Of a stretch of 64,000 nucleotides of DNA, positions 33,595-44,840 are shown piece by piece. Positions within the stretch are counted from its first letter, which is position 1. Each line of letters opens with the position of its first letter. Below the pieces are notes generated by a model. It was not told the origin of the DNA. It searched no databases and saw only the letters and a list, made by a program, of their open reading frames with translations. The position numbers and the translations under genes are program-made. The DNA is from Anastrepha obliqua (lineage: Eukaryota; Arthropoda; Insecta; Diptera; Tephritidae), in the NCBI RefSeq assembly GCF_027943255.1, contig NC_072893.1, forward strand, positions 42,368,001 to 42,432,000, given 5' to 3'.

Positions 33595-34350
33595 TCTAGA
33601 CGGCCTTGACTACCCCTATGACACCGCTCTATAATCACGGCATGGCGAAAACATGTGGAGCAAACCTAATCATGTAAGCTTCCTAGCCAAAACTGTAGGA
33701 CTGCATAATAATGCTGGGAAAACTAAGTACGTGGATATCAAAACCTTGCTCTAAAACAGGCTCACAATTTAAGAGGAACCAATTGAAAGCGTAAACAGTT
33801 GCATTTATCTAAGAGGCCAGATCACACTGGAGGATGGAGCAAAAGATGATGCCAGAACAAAAAACCAAGGCAGCGTTTGTAATCCCAACAAAAATCAGGG
33901 TTTCCATTGAAATTTTAATTCGAATGTTAAATTCATTCTACTATATGGATCTTAAACGTGGTTGATATCTGTATCTGCGACGCGGAAGTTGCAAACATTT
34001 GTGTACAGACGTCTTAAAGCCATCCTCCATATCTGTTGGCCCGGCAACTGGATTTCAAACGAATAGCTTCTCGATCGAAGCAGAAAAAAGCCGACATTGA
34101 AATACGAAAGCGGAAACGGAAATGGAATGGCGCAAGCCAGCGACCGACATAAGTATAATGGAGTTGAACTGGAACCCACAAAGATTGCGCGCAGAGTACG
34201 CTCTAAAGGATCTTGGCGACGTAGTCTTAATGAGGAATTTTTAGACATTGACGAGTCTCTCTCATATACTCATATTAAGACGAAAGCGAGAAGTAGACAA
34301 CATTGGCAAATATTTGTTTCGGCACTATGCGCCCCAAGCCGGCACGATAG
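33595..34350 (+). pseudogene. RTE-like LINE (family B), 3' part
   Basis: In shifting frames: GLHNNAGKTKYVDI, EEPIESVNSCIYLRGQITLE, FILLYGS, then RRLKAILHICWPGNWISNE, RARGR-like and GSWRRSLNEEFLDID, ending WQIFVSALCAPSRHD near 34345. This is the end of a reverse-transcriptase protein of the same family as 28201-28991. It meets a second LINE tail-to-tail at about 34350. Confidence 0.82.
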
Positions 34351-34351
34351 C

Positions 34352-35835
34352 AATTTCTACTTCTTCTTGATTGGCGCGATAACCGCTTACGCGAGTTTGA
34401 CCGAGTTCAACAAAGCGCGTCCCTCGTGCTAACCGTCGCCAGTTGGGCGCCTCAAGCGAAGCTAGATTCGTCTTCATCAGATCTTTCCAACGGAGAGCAC
34501 GCCTTCCTCTTGCTTTGCCACCGCCAGTTGGCATCGCATCGAATACTTCTAGAGCCGGAGCGTAGATCATTCGGATGATATGATCCAGTCAACGAAACCG
34601 TTGGATCTTTATTCGCCGCGCTATGTCTATGTCGTCGTAAAGCTTATACAGCTCATCGATCCATCGCCTGCGATATGTGCAAAGGACAAAAAATTTTCCG
34701 CACAATCTTTTTCTCAAATACTCCAATTGAAGTGTCATTGTAATCGTCCAAGCTTCTGCGCCATACGTTAGGACGCACTCGAGAGAGGACTTTAATACTC
34801 AATTAGTCTCAATAGTCCAAAATAGCGCTTGCTGGCAAGAGAGATTCTCCGTTAGATTAGAAGACTGACATTATTATCGGTGTTAAATAAACAACGTCTC
34901 TTACAACCTCGAAATCATAACTGTCTATAGTGATTTTGGTGTTGATATGCGAGTGCGCCGACTGTTTGCTTGAAGACAGGAGGTACTTCGTTTTGTCCTC
35001 GTTCCAGACCCATTCGCTTTGCTTCTTCATTCATTTCGAAAAAGGCAGAACTAACAGCGCGCTACGCTTGTACGCTCTTATAAAAAATTGTGACAGAATA
35101 ATTAAATTCTGCGGTTCGCACCATCTTTTCCGAGATCAGGTTAAAGAAGACACACGACAGCGAGTCACTCTGTCTGAAACCTTCGTTTGGTATCAAACGG
35201 CTTGGAGAGGTCCTTCCCGATTCTGACGGCGGTGCTGGTATTGAGCAACATCATTTTGCATAGCCGTATTAGTTTTGCGGGAATACCAAATTCAGACAAC
35301 GCGGCATACAGGTAACTGCTTTTCGTGCTGTTCAATGCAGATTTGAAGTCGACGAAAAGATGGTGCGTGTCGATTCTTCTTTCATGGGTCTTTTTCAAGA
35401 CTTGGCGTATTGTGAATATTTGGTCGATGTTTGACTTTCCAGTTCTAAAGTCACACTGATAAGGTCCAATCAGTTGGTCGACGGTGGGCTTCAGCCTTTC
35501 ACACAATACGCTCGCTAGAGCCTTATAGGCGATATTTAGAAGACTAATCCCGCGGTAATTGGCACAAATTGCAGGATCACCCATATTATGGATTGGGTAG
35601 AGCACACTTAAATTCCAATCGGCAGGCATCATTCCATCCGACCATATTTTGCATAGAAACTGTTGCATGCACTTTACCAGCTCATCGCCGCCATGTTTGA
35701 ATAGCTCAGCCGGCAATCCGTCGGCTTCCGCGGCTTTGTTATTCTTTAGCTGTGTTATTGCTATTATCACCTCGTCATGGTCGGTTAGCTGAACGAAACT
35801 CCCGTCGTCAACGATTCGGTTATCAGAATCTTCAT
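34352..35835 (-). pseudogene. RTE-like LINE (family A), reverse transcriptase and 3' end
   Basis: The minus frame at 35165-35770 is open for 201 codons and covers fingers and palm: NNKAAEADGLPAELFKHGG, LYPIHNMGDPAICANYRGIS, LLNIAYKALASVL, GKSNIDQIFTIRQVL and HLFVDFKSALNST. The catalytic FADD block lies in the decayed part. The C-terminal GRRALRWKDLM text is at about 34490-34520. The 3' tail GGCGCGATAA near 34375 matches the same family at 9340-9385. The endonuclease is missing. Confidence 0.85.
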
Positions 35836-36019
35836 ATTTTCTGTGACATGCGCAGCTGTCACTGTTTAATAAGTTCGAGATGCGATAGCAACTATTAATA
35901 ATAATAATAATGTGTCGATACGTTGCTTTTTTAAACTGGCATTAGGGTGTCAACCTAAAGGCCAGACCTCTTTCGGGAATTTCACCTTATATCTTTCGTT
36001 CCTATTACTTCCACCAAGG
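35836..36019. other. No gene recognised; short spacer
   Basis: Contains a TAATAATAATAATAA microsatellite at about 35894-35911. Nothing else is seen. Confidence 0.5.
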
Positions 36020-37998
36020 TTTCACCTATACCATGTATAGAACATTGATATATTCTGCCTATTTATTGATTTTAAACAAGCGCTTGATAGTCTTGACAGA
36101 AAGCAAATCAAACACTGTTTCCAAAAACTTGGCGTTCCGTTGAATCTGATTGAACTGGTTCTCTGCACGTTGAAGAATACTACCAGCAAGGTGCTAGTAC
36201 AAGGCCAAATGTCTGAACTCTTCCAGGTCCTGTCTGGTGTTAAACAAGGAGACGAATTGTCCGTTCTGTTTTTCAACCTTATGTTGAACACAGTTGTAAA
36301 AGAAATTACAATACAATATTTGACAAAGATTTTCAAATATGTGCTTATGCCGACGACGTTCTCATCATGGCAAAAAACAAAACAAACTAACTCGCATATT
36401 CAAGCTGGGCCATATAGCGTTTGCTTTTTTTTGAACCACCTATTTTTTTGAGAATGGTAACACAAATGACATGACAAATGTGTTCATAATTTACTTAAAG
36501 GTTTGACATTTACGTAATGGGACGCCATACGCTTGAACAAAATTGCGAAATATTGAAAACCTATTTCCAAAGTGGTTAGTCTTCTACTCAAACTGTGAGA
36601 AATTTGAAAAAAAAATTCCAAAAAAAAGATTTGCCAACAAGACAGTTTGTGGATCAATTTGTTAATCGTGTTCGTGAAAGTGGATCGTCAATGGATAAAA
36701 CAACACGTGAACGTGCTCCTACAGTGCCTACACCTGAAAACATTGCTGCTGTAGCCGAAAATGTGCGTGAACATCCAACAACCTCAACTCGTCATCGTTT
36801 TCAAGAATTGAACATTTCACGCACTTCTTTGAGGAGAATTTTGCATGAAGAGCTCGGTATGAAGGCTTACAAAGTTCAATTGGTGCAAGAACTTTTGCTC
36901 AATGGGCAGAAAATCGTTTGACCGAAGATGAGCATTTTTACCGAAAAATCATCTTTTCTGATGAAGCTCATTTTCACATCGGTGGCTACGTCAATAATCA
37001 AAATTGTCGGATTTAGGGCTCAGGAAATCCCCACGTTACTGTAGAGAAGCAAATGCATCCACAACGAGTCACTGTTTGGTGCGGTTTTTGGTCTGGCGGC
37101 ATCAAACAATCGAAAATGTGCTTAAAAATTGGGTTGATCGAATGGCCTACTGGAAAGCCAGTCGTGGCAGTCATTTCAATGATATTATTTTTTATTCATA
37201 AATGACAATATTCAATCTTCAAAATAAAATAAAAAGTTTGTAAAAATATTGATTAGTTTGTTTTATAGCCAATTCAAAAAGCAAATTTTACATGGCCCAC
37301 CCTATAGAAACAAAAGCAAGAATTATAGGACTGAATGTCAACGCCGAAAAAACTAAGTTTATACTTCGCTAAGCGCGTAATATGGATGCCAACATTCTAG
37401 CCATAGATGATTTTGTTTTTGAAAGTGTAAATGAATTGAAATACTTAGGATTCGTTCTATCAGCGAGACACATCGATCGCAGTAGATGAAAGAATTAAAT
37501 CTGCTAATAAGCCGAACTATGCAAATATAAAATTGTTCAGATCAAAGGTTTTATCACAAATGCAGAAAATCAACATGTATAAAACTTTGACACGACCGGT
37601 TCTTACTTATGGTGCTGAAATCTGGACACTAACAGCTAATGATATAAAAAAACTATTGCCATTTGAAAAAAGCATAATGAGAAAAATCTGCGGTCCTATT
37701 CGGCTTGAAAACGGCACGTATCCCACCCGTTATAATAACGAAATTGTAAACCTTACTAGTGTAGAAAATGTAATACGTTTTATTAAAGCGCAGCGGATTA
37801 GATGGATTCGCCATATCATAAGAATGCCAATTGGAGGAAGAAAGAGAGGCCGACCAAGAAAGAGATGGCTCGATGAAGGAGAAGCAGACTTAAAGGCGAT
37901 GAACATGAGGCAAGAGAGAGACTGAATTGGAGGAGGATTGTTGATGAAGCTATGGTCCATCACAGACTGTGAAGCTAAGAGAGAGAGAGCGAATAATA
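36020..37998 (+). pseudogene. RTE-like LINE (family C) split by a DD41D derivative
   Basis: The left part (36040-36410) has FIDFKQALDSLDRKQI, GVKQGDELSVLFFNLML and AYADDVLIMAKNK, the YADD-type catalytic core. The reading picks up after the insert with GLNVNAEKTKFIL, then 37533-37925: NMYKTLTRPVLTYGAEIWTL, AQRIRWIRHIIRM and KRGRPRKRWLDE. The 5' part with the endonuclease is absent. A GAGAGAGAG run at 37978-37988 precedes the next mariner. Confidence 0.87.
36416..37304 (+). mobile_element. DD41D-type deletion derivative nested in the LINE
   Basis: The ends TGGGCCATATAGCGTTTGC and, inward from the right, AGGGTGGGCCATGTAAAATT form an imperfect inverted repeat; the left end seems to have lost about five bases. 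Inside, the transposase keeps its helix-turn-helix half (36595-36921: REHPTTSTRHRFQELNISRT) and FSDEAHFHIGGYVN, then jumps from WSGGI directly to the C-terminal NVLKNWVDRMAY and SRGSHFNDIIF. The second and third Asp blocks are thus deleted, the converse of copies A-C. Confidence 0.85.
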
Positions 37999-38001
37999 AT
38001 A

Positions 38002-39280
38002 TTGGGTTGGGGAAAAAGTAATGTCGTATTTTGTCAATTGAGCGCGACATTTAAACATATCTTGCGTTGTACTTATTTCATCGTGTTACACTAAACAGCG
38101 ATTTGAAGACGACAATCTGTACTACAAGTATCTCTTTGACAGTCTTGTGATCGTATGTTTCAGTCTTAAGTTATAGCGCGTCAAAGATGGAGTCCACCAA
38201 GCAAGAAATTAGTCATATTTTACGTTTCTACTACCTTAGAGGTAAAAATGCAACGAAGGCGGCGGCAAAAATTTGTAAAGTTTATGAGCCTGATACTGTA
38301 ACGATTCGCATAGCACAGCGTTGGTTTGATTGATTTCGTAGTAGATGTCGAAGATGCACCCCGTACTGGTAGGCCAATCGTCGTAGAGACTGATAAAATC
38401 GTTGAAATTATTCAAAGAGACCGGCATGTGAGCATTCGCTCGATTAGTGAGGAACTAGGTGCAGACCACAAAACCATTTGGAACCATTTGCAGAAGATTG
38501 GATTCCAAAAAAAGCTGGATGTTTGGGTGCCACACATGTTGACGCAAAAAATTCTCTTGGACCGAATCAACGCTTGCGATTCTCTGCTAAAACGGAACGA
38601 ACTTGACCCATTTTTGAAGTGGATGGTGACTGGCGATGAAAAGTGGATCACGTACGACAACGCCAAGCGAAAAAGATCGTGGTCGAGAAACAGCGAGCCG
38701 ACCCAAACCATCGCCAAGCCCGGAGTGACCGCCAGATAGGTTTTGCTGTGTGTTTGGTGGGATTGGAAGGGAATTATCCACTATGAGCTGCTCAACTATG
38801 GCCAGACCCTTAATTCGGTCCTCTACTGTGAGCAACTTGACCGTTTGAAGCATGCGATTGACCAGAAGCGGCCAGAATTGGTCAATAGGAATGGTGTTGT
38901 GTTCCACCAGGACAACGCTCGTCCTCACACATCTTTGATGACCCACCAGAAGCTACGGGAGCTCGGGTGGGATGTCCTATCGCACCCACCATATAGTCCG
39001 GGCCTGGCACCAAGTGACTATTATCTCTTTCGGTCCATGCAAAACGCCCTTGGTGATACCAAGTTGGCCTTAAAAGAGGCTTGCGAAAACTGGTTGTCTG
39101 AGTTTTTTGCAAATAAGGAAGGGGGTTTTATAAAGGGGGGATTATGAAGTTGCCTTCTAAATGACACCAAGTTTGTAAACAAAACGGGACATATTCGACA
39201 TAAATCGGATAATTCAAGGTACGTTAAATAAAGCGTCAAATTTCGATCACAAATACGACATTTCTTTTGCCCCAACCCAA
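38002..39280 (+). mobile_element. mariner (DD34D) element with both ends
   Basis: The left end TTGGGTTGGGGAAAAAGTAA and the right end inward TTGGGTTGGGGCAAAAGAAA are inverted repeats, with TA at 38000-38001 and 39281-39282. The length is 1279 bp, normal for mariner. It lies against the 3' end of the LINE at 37998. The gene inside has few lesions, so this is one of the younger copies here. Confidence 0.93.
38187..39167 (+). pseudogene. mariner transposase, few lesions
   Basis: The ATG at 38187 starts MESTKQEISHILRFYYLRG. The domain order is: N-terminal helix-turn-helix; GRPIVVETDKI; HVSIRSISEELGADHKTIWN; MVTGDEKWITY (first Asp); VFHQDNARPHTS (second Asp); PGLAPSDYYLF (third Asp). Thirty-four residues separate the last two. 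Defects are a TGA at 38331-38333, a nearby small deletion with frameshift, and an in-frame TAG at 38737-38739 where Lys is expected. In the catalytic tail SPDLAP has become SPGLAP. Confidence 0.92.
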
Positions 39281-39282
39281 TA

Positions 39283-40526
39283 ATATTAATGTCGCGCTGC
39301 TATTATTCCGAGCGCCAGTGTACATCTATGCATAACATTTTCACCATATTCCACAAATGTTCACATAAAATACACAAAATATGAGAATTCACTCGATATC
39401 TTTTCGACCAACGACCCAATAACAGTGAAGTATTGAAAACCCGTTGTTAAGGATTTTAAAGCTAACGCATGTGAATGGGTGTGTGCATCCCTGACATTGT
39501 CATATTTGCACGAATCTATGTATTTGTATGTGTGCACGTGCGTGCAATTGTGGGCTACTTACTTGACTCACTCATGAACACAATTCATGCCATGCTTTGT
39601 TACCCTTTCATAAAATATTATACAAAAATAGAAATGCAAGCCAAAGCAAATTTGCAACAAATGTGAAAAAATGCGTACATATCTACATATACATATAAAA
39701 AATACAATGCGGGAGAACATATGGTTACATGGCGTAGATATTTTTATTTTATATATATTTGTATGTATGTATGTATGCAAAAAATAACGAATAGTGCACA
39801 AACTTGTCATGTTCGAGCTCGGGTATTTATTTGGCAAAGAAAAATATGGTAGAAATTGAATTTTGTTGAACTACAGCCGTATATGACAATGTATTGACCA
39901 ACAACAAATGCCAAAGGGTTGCGTAAAGTGCGGTTACATCAATAAACATGCGTAGTAAAGAAAATGAGTTTCTAACCAGCTGCTCGTTTCAATTTAATTG
40001 GAAATCCCACACATATTGTTCAGCATTCGGTCCACCGCATCATTTGCGGCTCAAATTTAATTTTCTCTCGGCGATGTCACTCAAACGATAGGCTGGCCAC
40101 TACTGTTATAGCTATCATAAATGATGGCTGACATGGCGGGGGTGCAGCAGTTAAATGGGGTCACATAAAAATCGCTGAAGTGTAAAAAGGCTGTGAGTTG
40201 TCAATGATTTGGTAGGATTGTGTGGCCTTTGCTAATATCAGCAGAATTTTGTCAAATTGAGTTTATATTTCACTGGCTGCTGGTATCAATTAGTTATTGA
40301 TGTATGTATGCAGATGGTGTCGATTGTGTTTTGTGAAATTTCGATTTTATTTAGGGTGTGGCAATTGTTCAAGCAGTCCAAAGAGGCTAAATTTCTTGGA
40401 GTTATTCTCGATTCTAAACTTTCCTGAAAGGAAAATTTCACAGAGTGAGGAAAAAATAAATAAAAAAAACTCTACTATTTTTACATTTCCATGGTATGTG
40501 ACATAGTTTCATGAACTGTAGATATA
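39283..40526. other. No gene recognised
   Basis: AT-rich, with a GTATGTATGTATGTATG microsatellite near 39761-39777. The small frames at 39475-39837 and 40297-40506 have no motif. Confidence 0.55.
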
Positions 40527-41650
40527 CAAGGTGAAGTCCAAAATTAATTAGACTGAGCTAAAAAGAAACGACAAGAGCTTTGTTCTGATAACTTTGAGTT
40601 TGTTTACTCAAAATAGTTCCCTCTGGCCTCGAAACACTGTTTTGCGCGATCTAAAAGCTTTTCGAAAGAGTTTTTCAGGTCATTGACCGGAATGTCCTTC
40701 AAGATGTCGGTAGAAGCCTCTTGGATCAACTCTACGGACGCAAAACGTTTTCCTTTCATAGCCAAATACAATTTCCCGAATAGGTAGAAGTCACAGGGAG
40801 CCATATCAGGCGAATGCGGTAAGTGATTGATGGCAACGGTGATTACAATGCGATTTCTAGTCAAAAACTCAGTCACAAAAGTGGATCGATGGGATGGTGC
40901 ATTATCATGCAATAAGCGCCAGCTTCCTACTTCGTGGTATTCAGGGCGAATTCAACGAATGCGAATCGTAAAAACAAATGAGAATCAATTTGATTTTTGA
41001 CTTCTCTAAACGCGAGTTTTTGGGTGGAGGCTCATCTGGGGCCTTCTATTCGGCACTTTGACGCTTAGTTTCCGGTTCATGTTGGAAACACCACGTTTCA
41101 TCACCAATTACAATGTTGTAAAGGAAGTTCTCGTCTTTTCTCGCCTCTTTAATGAGGTCTTTCGAATGTTGAATTCTGAGCAATTTTTGGTCCTCAGTTA
41201 ACTTGCGCGGAATGAAAGGTACACAGACCTTTCATAAACCCAGTTCAAATGCGATAAATCGATGTTTTGGAGATATTCAGCTCCAATTCCATGAATTTCA
41301 ACGATGATTTCGGTTCATTTTTGATAAATTTGATTACTGATTTTGGGCGGTCCTCACAACCACCTCTGAAACGTGTAAACCACTTATATACTCTGGCACG
41401 AGATAGATAATCAACTTTTTTCATCAATTCAAATGTTTCGATTTTAAAACAAAATTTGATATTAGCTCTTTGTTAGAAACTTACTAACACCTTAGACGCA
41501 ATAACTTCGCTTCCACTGAACCGAATGCCACCAAGCTTTCACTGGAAGTCGTCTAGGGATGTAGCTTCCAACGCACTAACTCATTAAACAGATGGCGCCC
41601 TCAAAAACATTTTTATGATGCCAGTCTTGTTTATTTTGGACTTCACCTTT
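40527..41650 (-). mobile_element. mariner element with both ends, decayed gene
   Basis: The left end CAAGGTGAAGTCCAAAAT and the right end inward AAAGGTGAAGTCCAAAAT are terminal inverted repeats; TA lies at 40525-40526 and 41651-41652. On the minus strand the N-terminal helix-turn-helix (41245-41460: ELNISKTSIYRI) and the core (40604-40912: MHDNAPSHRST, HSPDMAPCDFYLFG, AMKGKRFASVE) are visible. A deletion joins EDRPKSV to KFIKNEP, and the segment before the second Asp block is shortened. The length of 1124 bp shows about 150 bp lost. The fragment at 14161-14847 is a sister copy. Confidence 0.9.
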
Positions 41651-41940
41651 TATTGAAATTATGTCCTCTAAGTCGGCCGCCGTAGCCGAATGGGTTGGTG
41701 CGTGACTACCATTCGGAATTCACAGAGAGAACGTAGGTTCGAATCTCGGGGAAGCACCAAATTAAGAAAAACATTTTTCTAATAGCGGTCGCCCCTTGGC
41801 AGACAGTGGCGAACCTCCGAGTGTATTTTTGCCATAAAAAAGCTCCTCATAAAAAATATCTGCCGTTCGGAGTCGGAAACTGCAGCTCTCTCCATTTGTG
41901 GAATAACATCCAGACGCACACCACAAATAGGAGGAGGAGC

Positions 41941-43557
41941 CTCAAAAGAAACAAAGCTCCAGGCCCAGATGGCATCCCAGCTGAAGCTCTCAAACTTGTG
42001 GCTGAAAGCCGACCAGATGTGATGCTCGACGTTTACAATGCATGCATTGCTTAAAGCATCTTCCCCAAGCTGTGGAAAATACAGAAACTGACGCTGATCC
42101 GTAAGGGTAAGGGCGACCCAGCGAAACCGTCAGCTTGGCGTCTGCTTTGCATGCCGGACAGCGCCGAGAAATTGCTTGAGAAACTCATACATCCCAGGTT
42201 TGTAGAGTCTGTTGAGAGTGCAGGAGGAGGATCTATTCTTGGCCCCGATCTCTGGAATCTGAGCTACGACGAGATATTGAGCATAGAAATGCCAGAAGAT
42301 ACATATCTAGTGGGATATGCGGACGATATACCATAGTGGCGGTGATACCAGCTCGGGACAATGAAAACGTTAGAAGGCAGCTGAACTAAGTTATGATAAG
42401 GACGCAAATATGGCTTAAGGACCACGGCGTCGAACTCACGAAACATAAAACCGAAGTCATCCTTATGACGCGAGATCACACGCCACTCGAGGTGAGCATG
42501 CAAATAGGCGATACGTCTTTAGTTACCCAAAAAGTAGTGAAATACTTAGCTATTCAACTTGACTGCGGGTTTATTTTTTGGGCCCAGATACGGCATGCGG
42601 CTACCAAAGTAGCAAAGGTTACGGGTATGCTAAGTAGATTAATGGCACACATCGCTGGGCCAACACAGAGAAAAAGAAAGCTACCTATGGCGGCGTTACT
42701 ATTACTTACGGTATGGGGAATTGTGCTAAATTGCAATGAACAGCGGCACTTAGAGTTGCCTCAGCCTACCGCATTGTCTCAGGCACAGCAATTTTCGTGA
42801 TCAGCGGGCAGATACCTGCCGACCTCAAGGACCGGAGGCGAATGGATGCGTGGGACTCCACGAAGAAACACGTCATCACTAGCTTCTCAGAATGGAGATA
42901 CCAAACCATGCTGCGGTGGCAAAGCTGATGGGCCACTGAACCGAGTGGCAGGTGGACGGCGGAACTTAATGCCTCAATTGGCAAATGGGTCCAGTTTCTC
43001 GTGGGCCACGGATGCTTCCGGAAATACCAATACCACATGGGCAAGGTAACCGATTCCACGTGCAACGCTCGAAGCGCTGAGCGGTGACGCTGAACACACG
43101 TTTTTTAGTTGTAATAGATGGTTCGCGGAAAGAAATGCTTTGAGGGAGCAGATTGGCGACATTGCACCGGTCAACATAATCAGCAAAATGCTCGAACGCG
43201 AGGACAGCTGCAGCGCAGTAAAGGAATACATCGAGAACGTACTGCGAAAAAAAAGATTGACTTCGACACAGTGCAACAAAGCGAAGCTGCACAGATAGGG
43301 AAACAAGAAGACGACCCTATAGCATGGAAGCTGGCTACAAATATGGTGGACCCAGACGTGGGTGAATAGAATTGGTCCTTTATGGATGCCGTTCTGGGTC
43401 CTTCCGAAGTAATATAGAAAGCTGTCCCGGGAAGGGGGTCTCCCCAGAAGGAGAGGAGGGATCGTTTTAGTGGCCACACCACACGACGCAGTAGACGACT
43501 GACGCTGTAAGTGCAAAGGCATTTTGAACCCTACCGCACCCATCAAAAAAATAACAA
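41941..43557 (+). mobile_element. R1-clade LINE, 5'-truncated, inserted in the SINE
   Basis: The 16-bp sequence AAATAGGAGGAGGAGC is present at 41925-41940 and 43558-43573, a target-site duplication. An A-rich tail (43546-43557) precedes the right one. The insert starts inside reverse transcriptase and includes the end of pol and a 3' untranslated part with GGGGGTCTCCCCAGAAGGAG. No RNase H domain is seen, as in the R1 clade. Most R1 elements target 28S rDNA; this one is elsewhere. Confidence 0.9.
41942..43369 (+). pseudogene. R1-like reverse transcriptase pseudogene
   Basis: Text in order: NKAPGPDGIPAEALKLV, a gap with AEKLLEKLIHPRF, LGPDLWNLSYDEIL, TYLVGYADDIP (catalytic YADD), WLKDHGVELTKHKTEVILMT, MLSRLMAHIAGP, and in another frame the tail with WQ..R-W-TAEL and a HTFFSCNRW zinc-like motif, then VLRKKR. 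The stop is near 43369. Several frameshifts and a deletion between the fingers and the palm make it inactive. Confidence 0.85.
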
Positions 43558-43789
43558 AAATAGGAGGAGGAGCTTGACCAAACACGCCAATTATTATTTT
43601 TTTAGTTGAATGAAAAGCAGAGAACGTAAAGCATGACAGACAAACACTTTCTGGATTAGTTCCAGCCTATTAATATGATTATTTATTTAATTATTTAATT
43701 TATTGGGTAATGGTAAAAAGGAATCGCTGCTAATACTATTTTTGTGTTCGCTCTAGTAATATACTGGCGATTTGAAGGTGTATATGTGA

Positions 43790-44840
43790 GGTCTCGACCT
43801 CAGTAGTTGACATTCGTTTGAGGTCCGCTTTATCTGACGTGAAAAATGTCTACATTCGTTCCGAAAAAACAGCATTTGCGGGAGGTCATGCTTTATTATT
43901 ACCTTTCAAAGAAAAGTGCAACCGACGACACGTTTGATCAATATTTATGGCAATCACGCTTCATCAAATACAACTTGTAAAGAGTGGTTTCGACGCTTCC
44001 AAAGTGGCAATTTCGACGTGAGTGATAAAGTTCGCGAAGGGCACCGAAAAAATTCGATGATACTCAACTACAACAATTATTGGATGAAGACGCATGTTGA
44101 ACACTTTATGATATGTTTAAACAGTTGAATGTTGACAGATCAACCGTAGGTAAACGTTTGAACGTGATGAGAATGGTCCAGAAAGCAGGTAACTGTGAGC
44201 CATACTAATTGAAGTAGAGGGATATCGAGAAACGTTTGGTGACGTGTGAGAGGCTTCCTGAACGGCAGAAAAGAAAAAGTTTTCTGCATCGCATTGTCAC
44301 TGGTGATGAAAAATGCTTCTATTATGATAACCCTAAACCAGGTGAACTATCCAACTATCCGGTCCATCGGCAGCGAAAAAAAATATTCGTGCTTTAAAGG
44401 TTGTGTTGTGCATCTGTTGGGATCAGAAAAGTGTCATCTATTATGAACTCCTTAAACCATCTGAAACTATCACTGGCGATCGTTACCGAGTACAGTTAAT
44501 GCGTTTGTATCGAGCTTCCAAAGAAAAGTAGCCGGAATGGGACGGTAGACAAGTCGAACTGATTTTGCTGCATGATAATGCCAGGCCACACGTTACTAAA
44601 TCGGTCCAGAAATATTTAGAGCGACTGAATTGGGAAATCTTGGGCCATCGGATTACCATCTGTTCCAATCAATGCAGTCAGCCCTTATTGGAGAACGGTT
44701 CACTTCTTACGAGAGCAACGCAAACTGGCTCAATGAATGGATGCAGTCAAAAGAACTCGAATTTTTCTTCCGAGGAATTCGTATGCTGCCTGAAAAATTG
44801 AATAAAGTTACAGCTTTCAATGGCCATACTTCACATAATA
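43790..44840 (+). pseudogene. mariner (mauritiana-like) transposase pseudogene
   Basis: The ATG at 43846 gives MSTFVPKKQHLREVML. It is followed by CKEWFRRFQSGNFDVSD, LLDEDA, RIVTGDEKCFYYDNPK (first Asp), LLHDNARPHVTKSVQKYLE (second Asp) and GPSDYHLFQSM (third Asp). About ten residues (the PPYSPDL part) before the third Asp are deleted. Stops and shifts are scattered. Terminal repeats were not recognised, so element limits are approximate. Confidence 0.8.

Larger units (their letters stand above)
41676..43596 (+). repeat. SINE family 1 copy, split by an R1-like LINE
   Basis: A box TAGCCGAATGGG (41683-41694) and B box GGTTCGAATCT (41736-41746) both match the pol III consensus. The body runs to GACGCACACCACAAATAG, then GGAGGAGGAGC at 41940. 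It resumes at 43558 and continues AGCTTGACCAAACACGCCAATT to about 43596. This is the best tRNA-like head among the copies. Its original length would be about 300 bp. Confidence 0.92.

Noticed and set aside
41676..41750. Possible tRNA-Ser/Leu gene
   Set aside because: A and B boxes match consensus, but the same head recurs on several dispersed repeat copies with a common body, so it is a SINE head.
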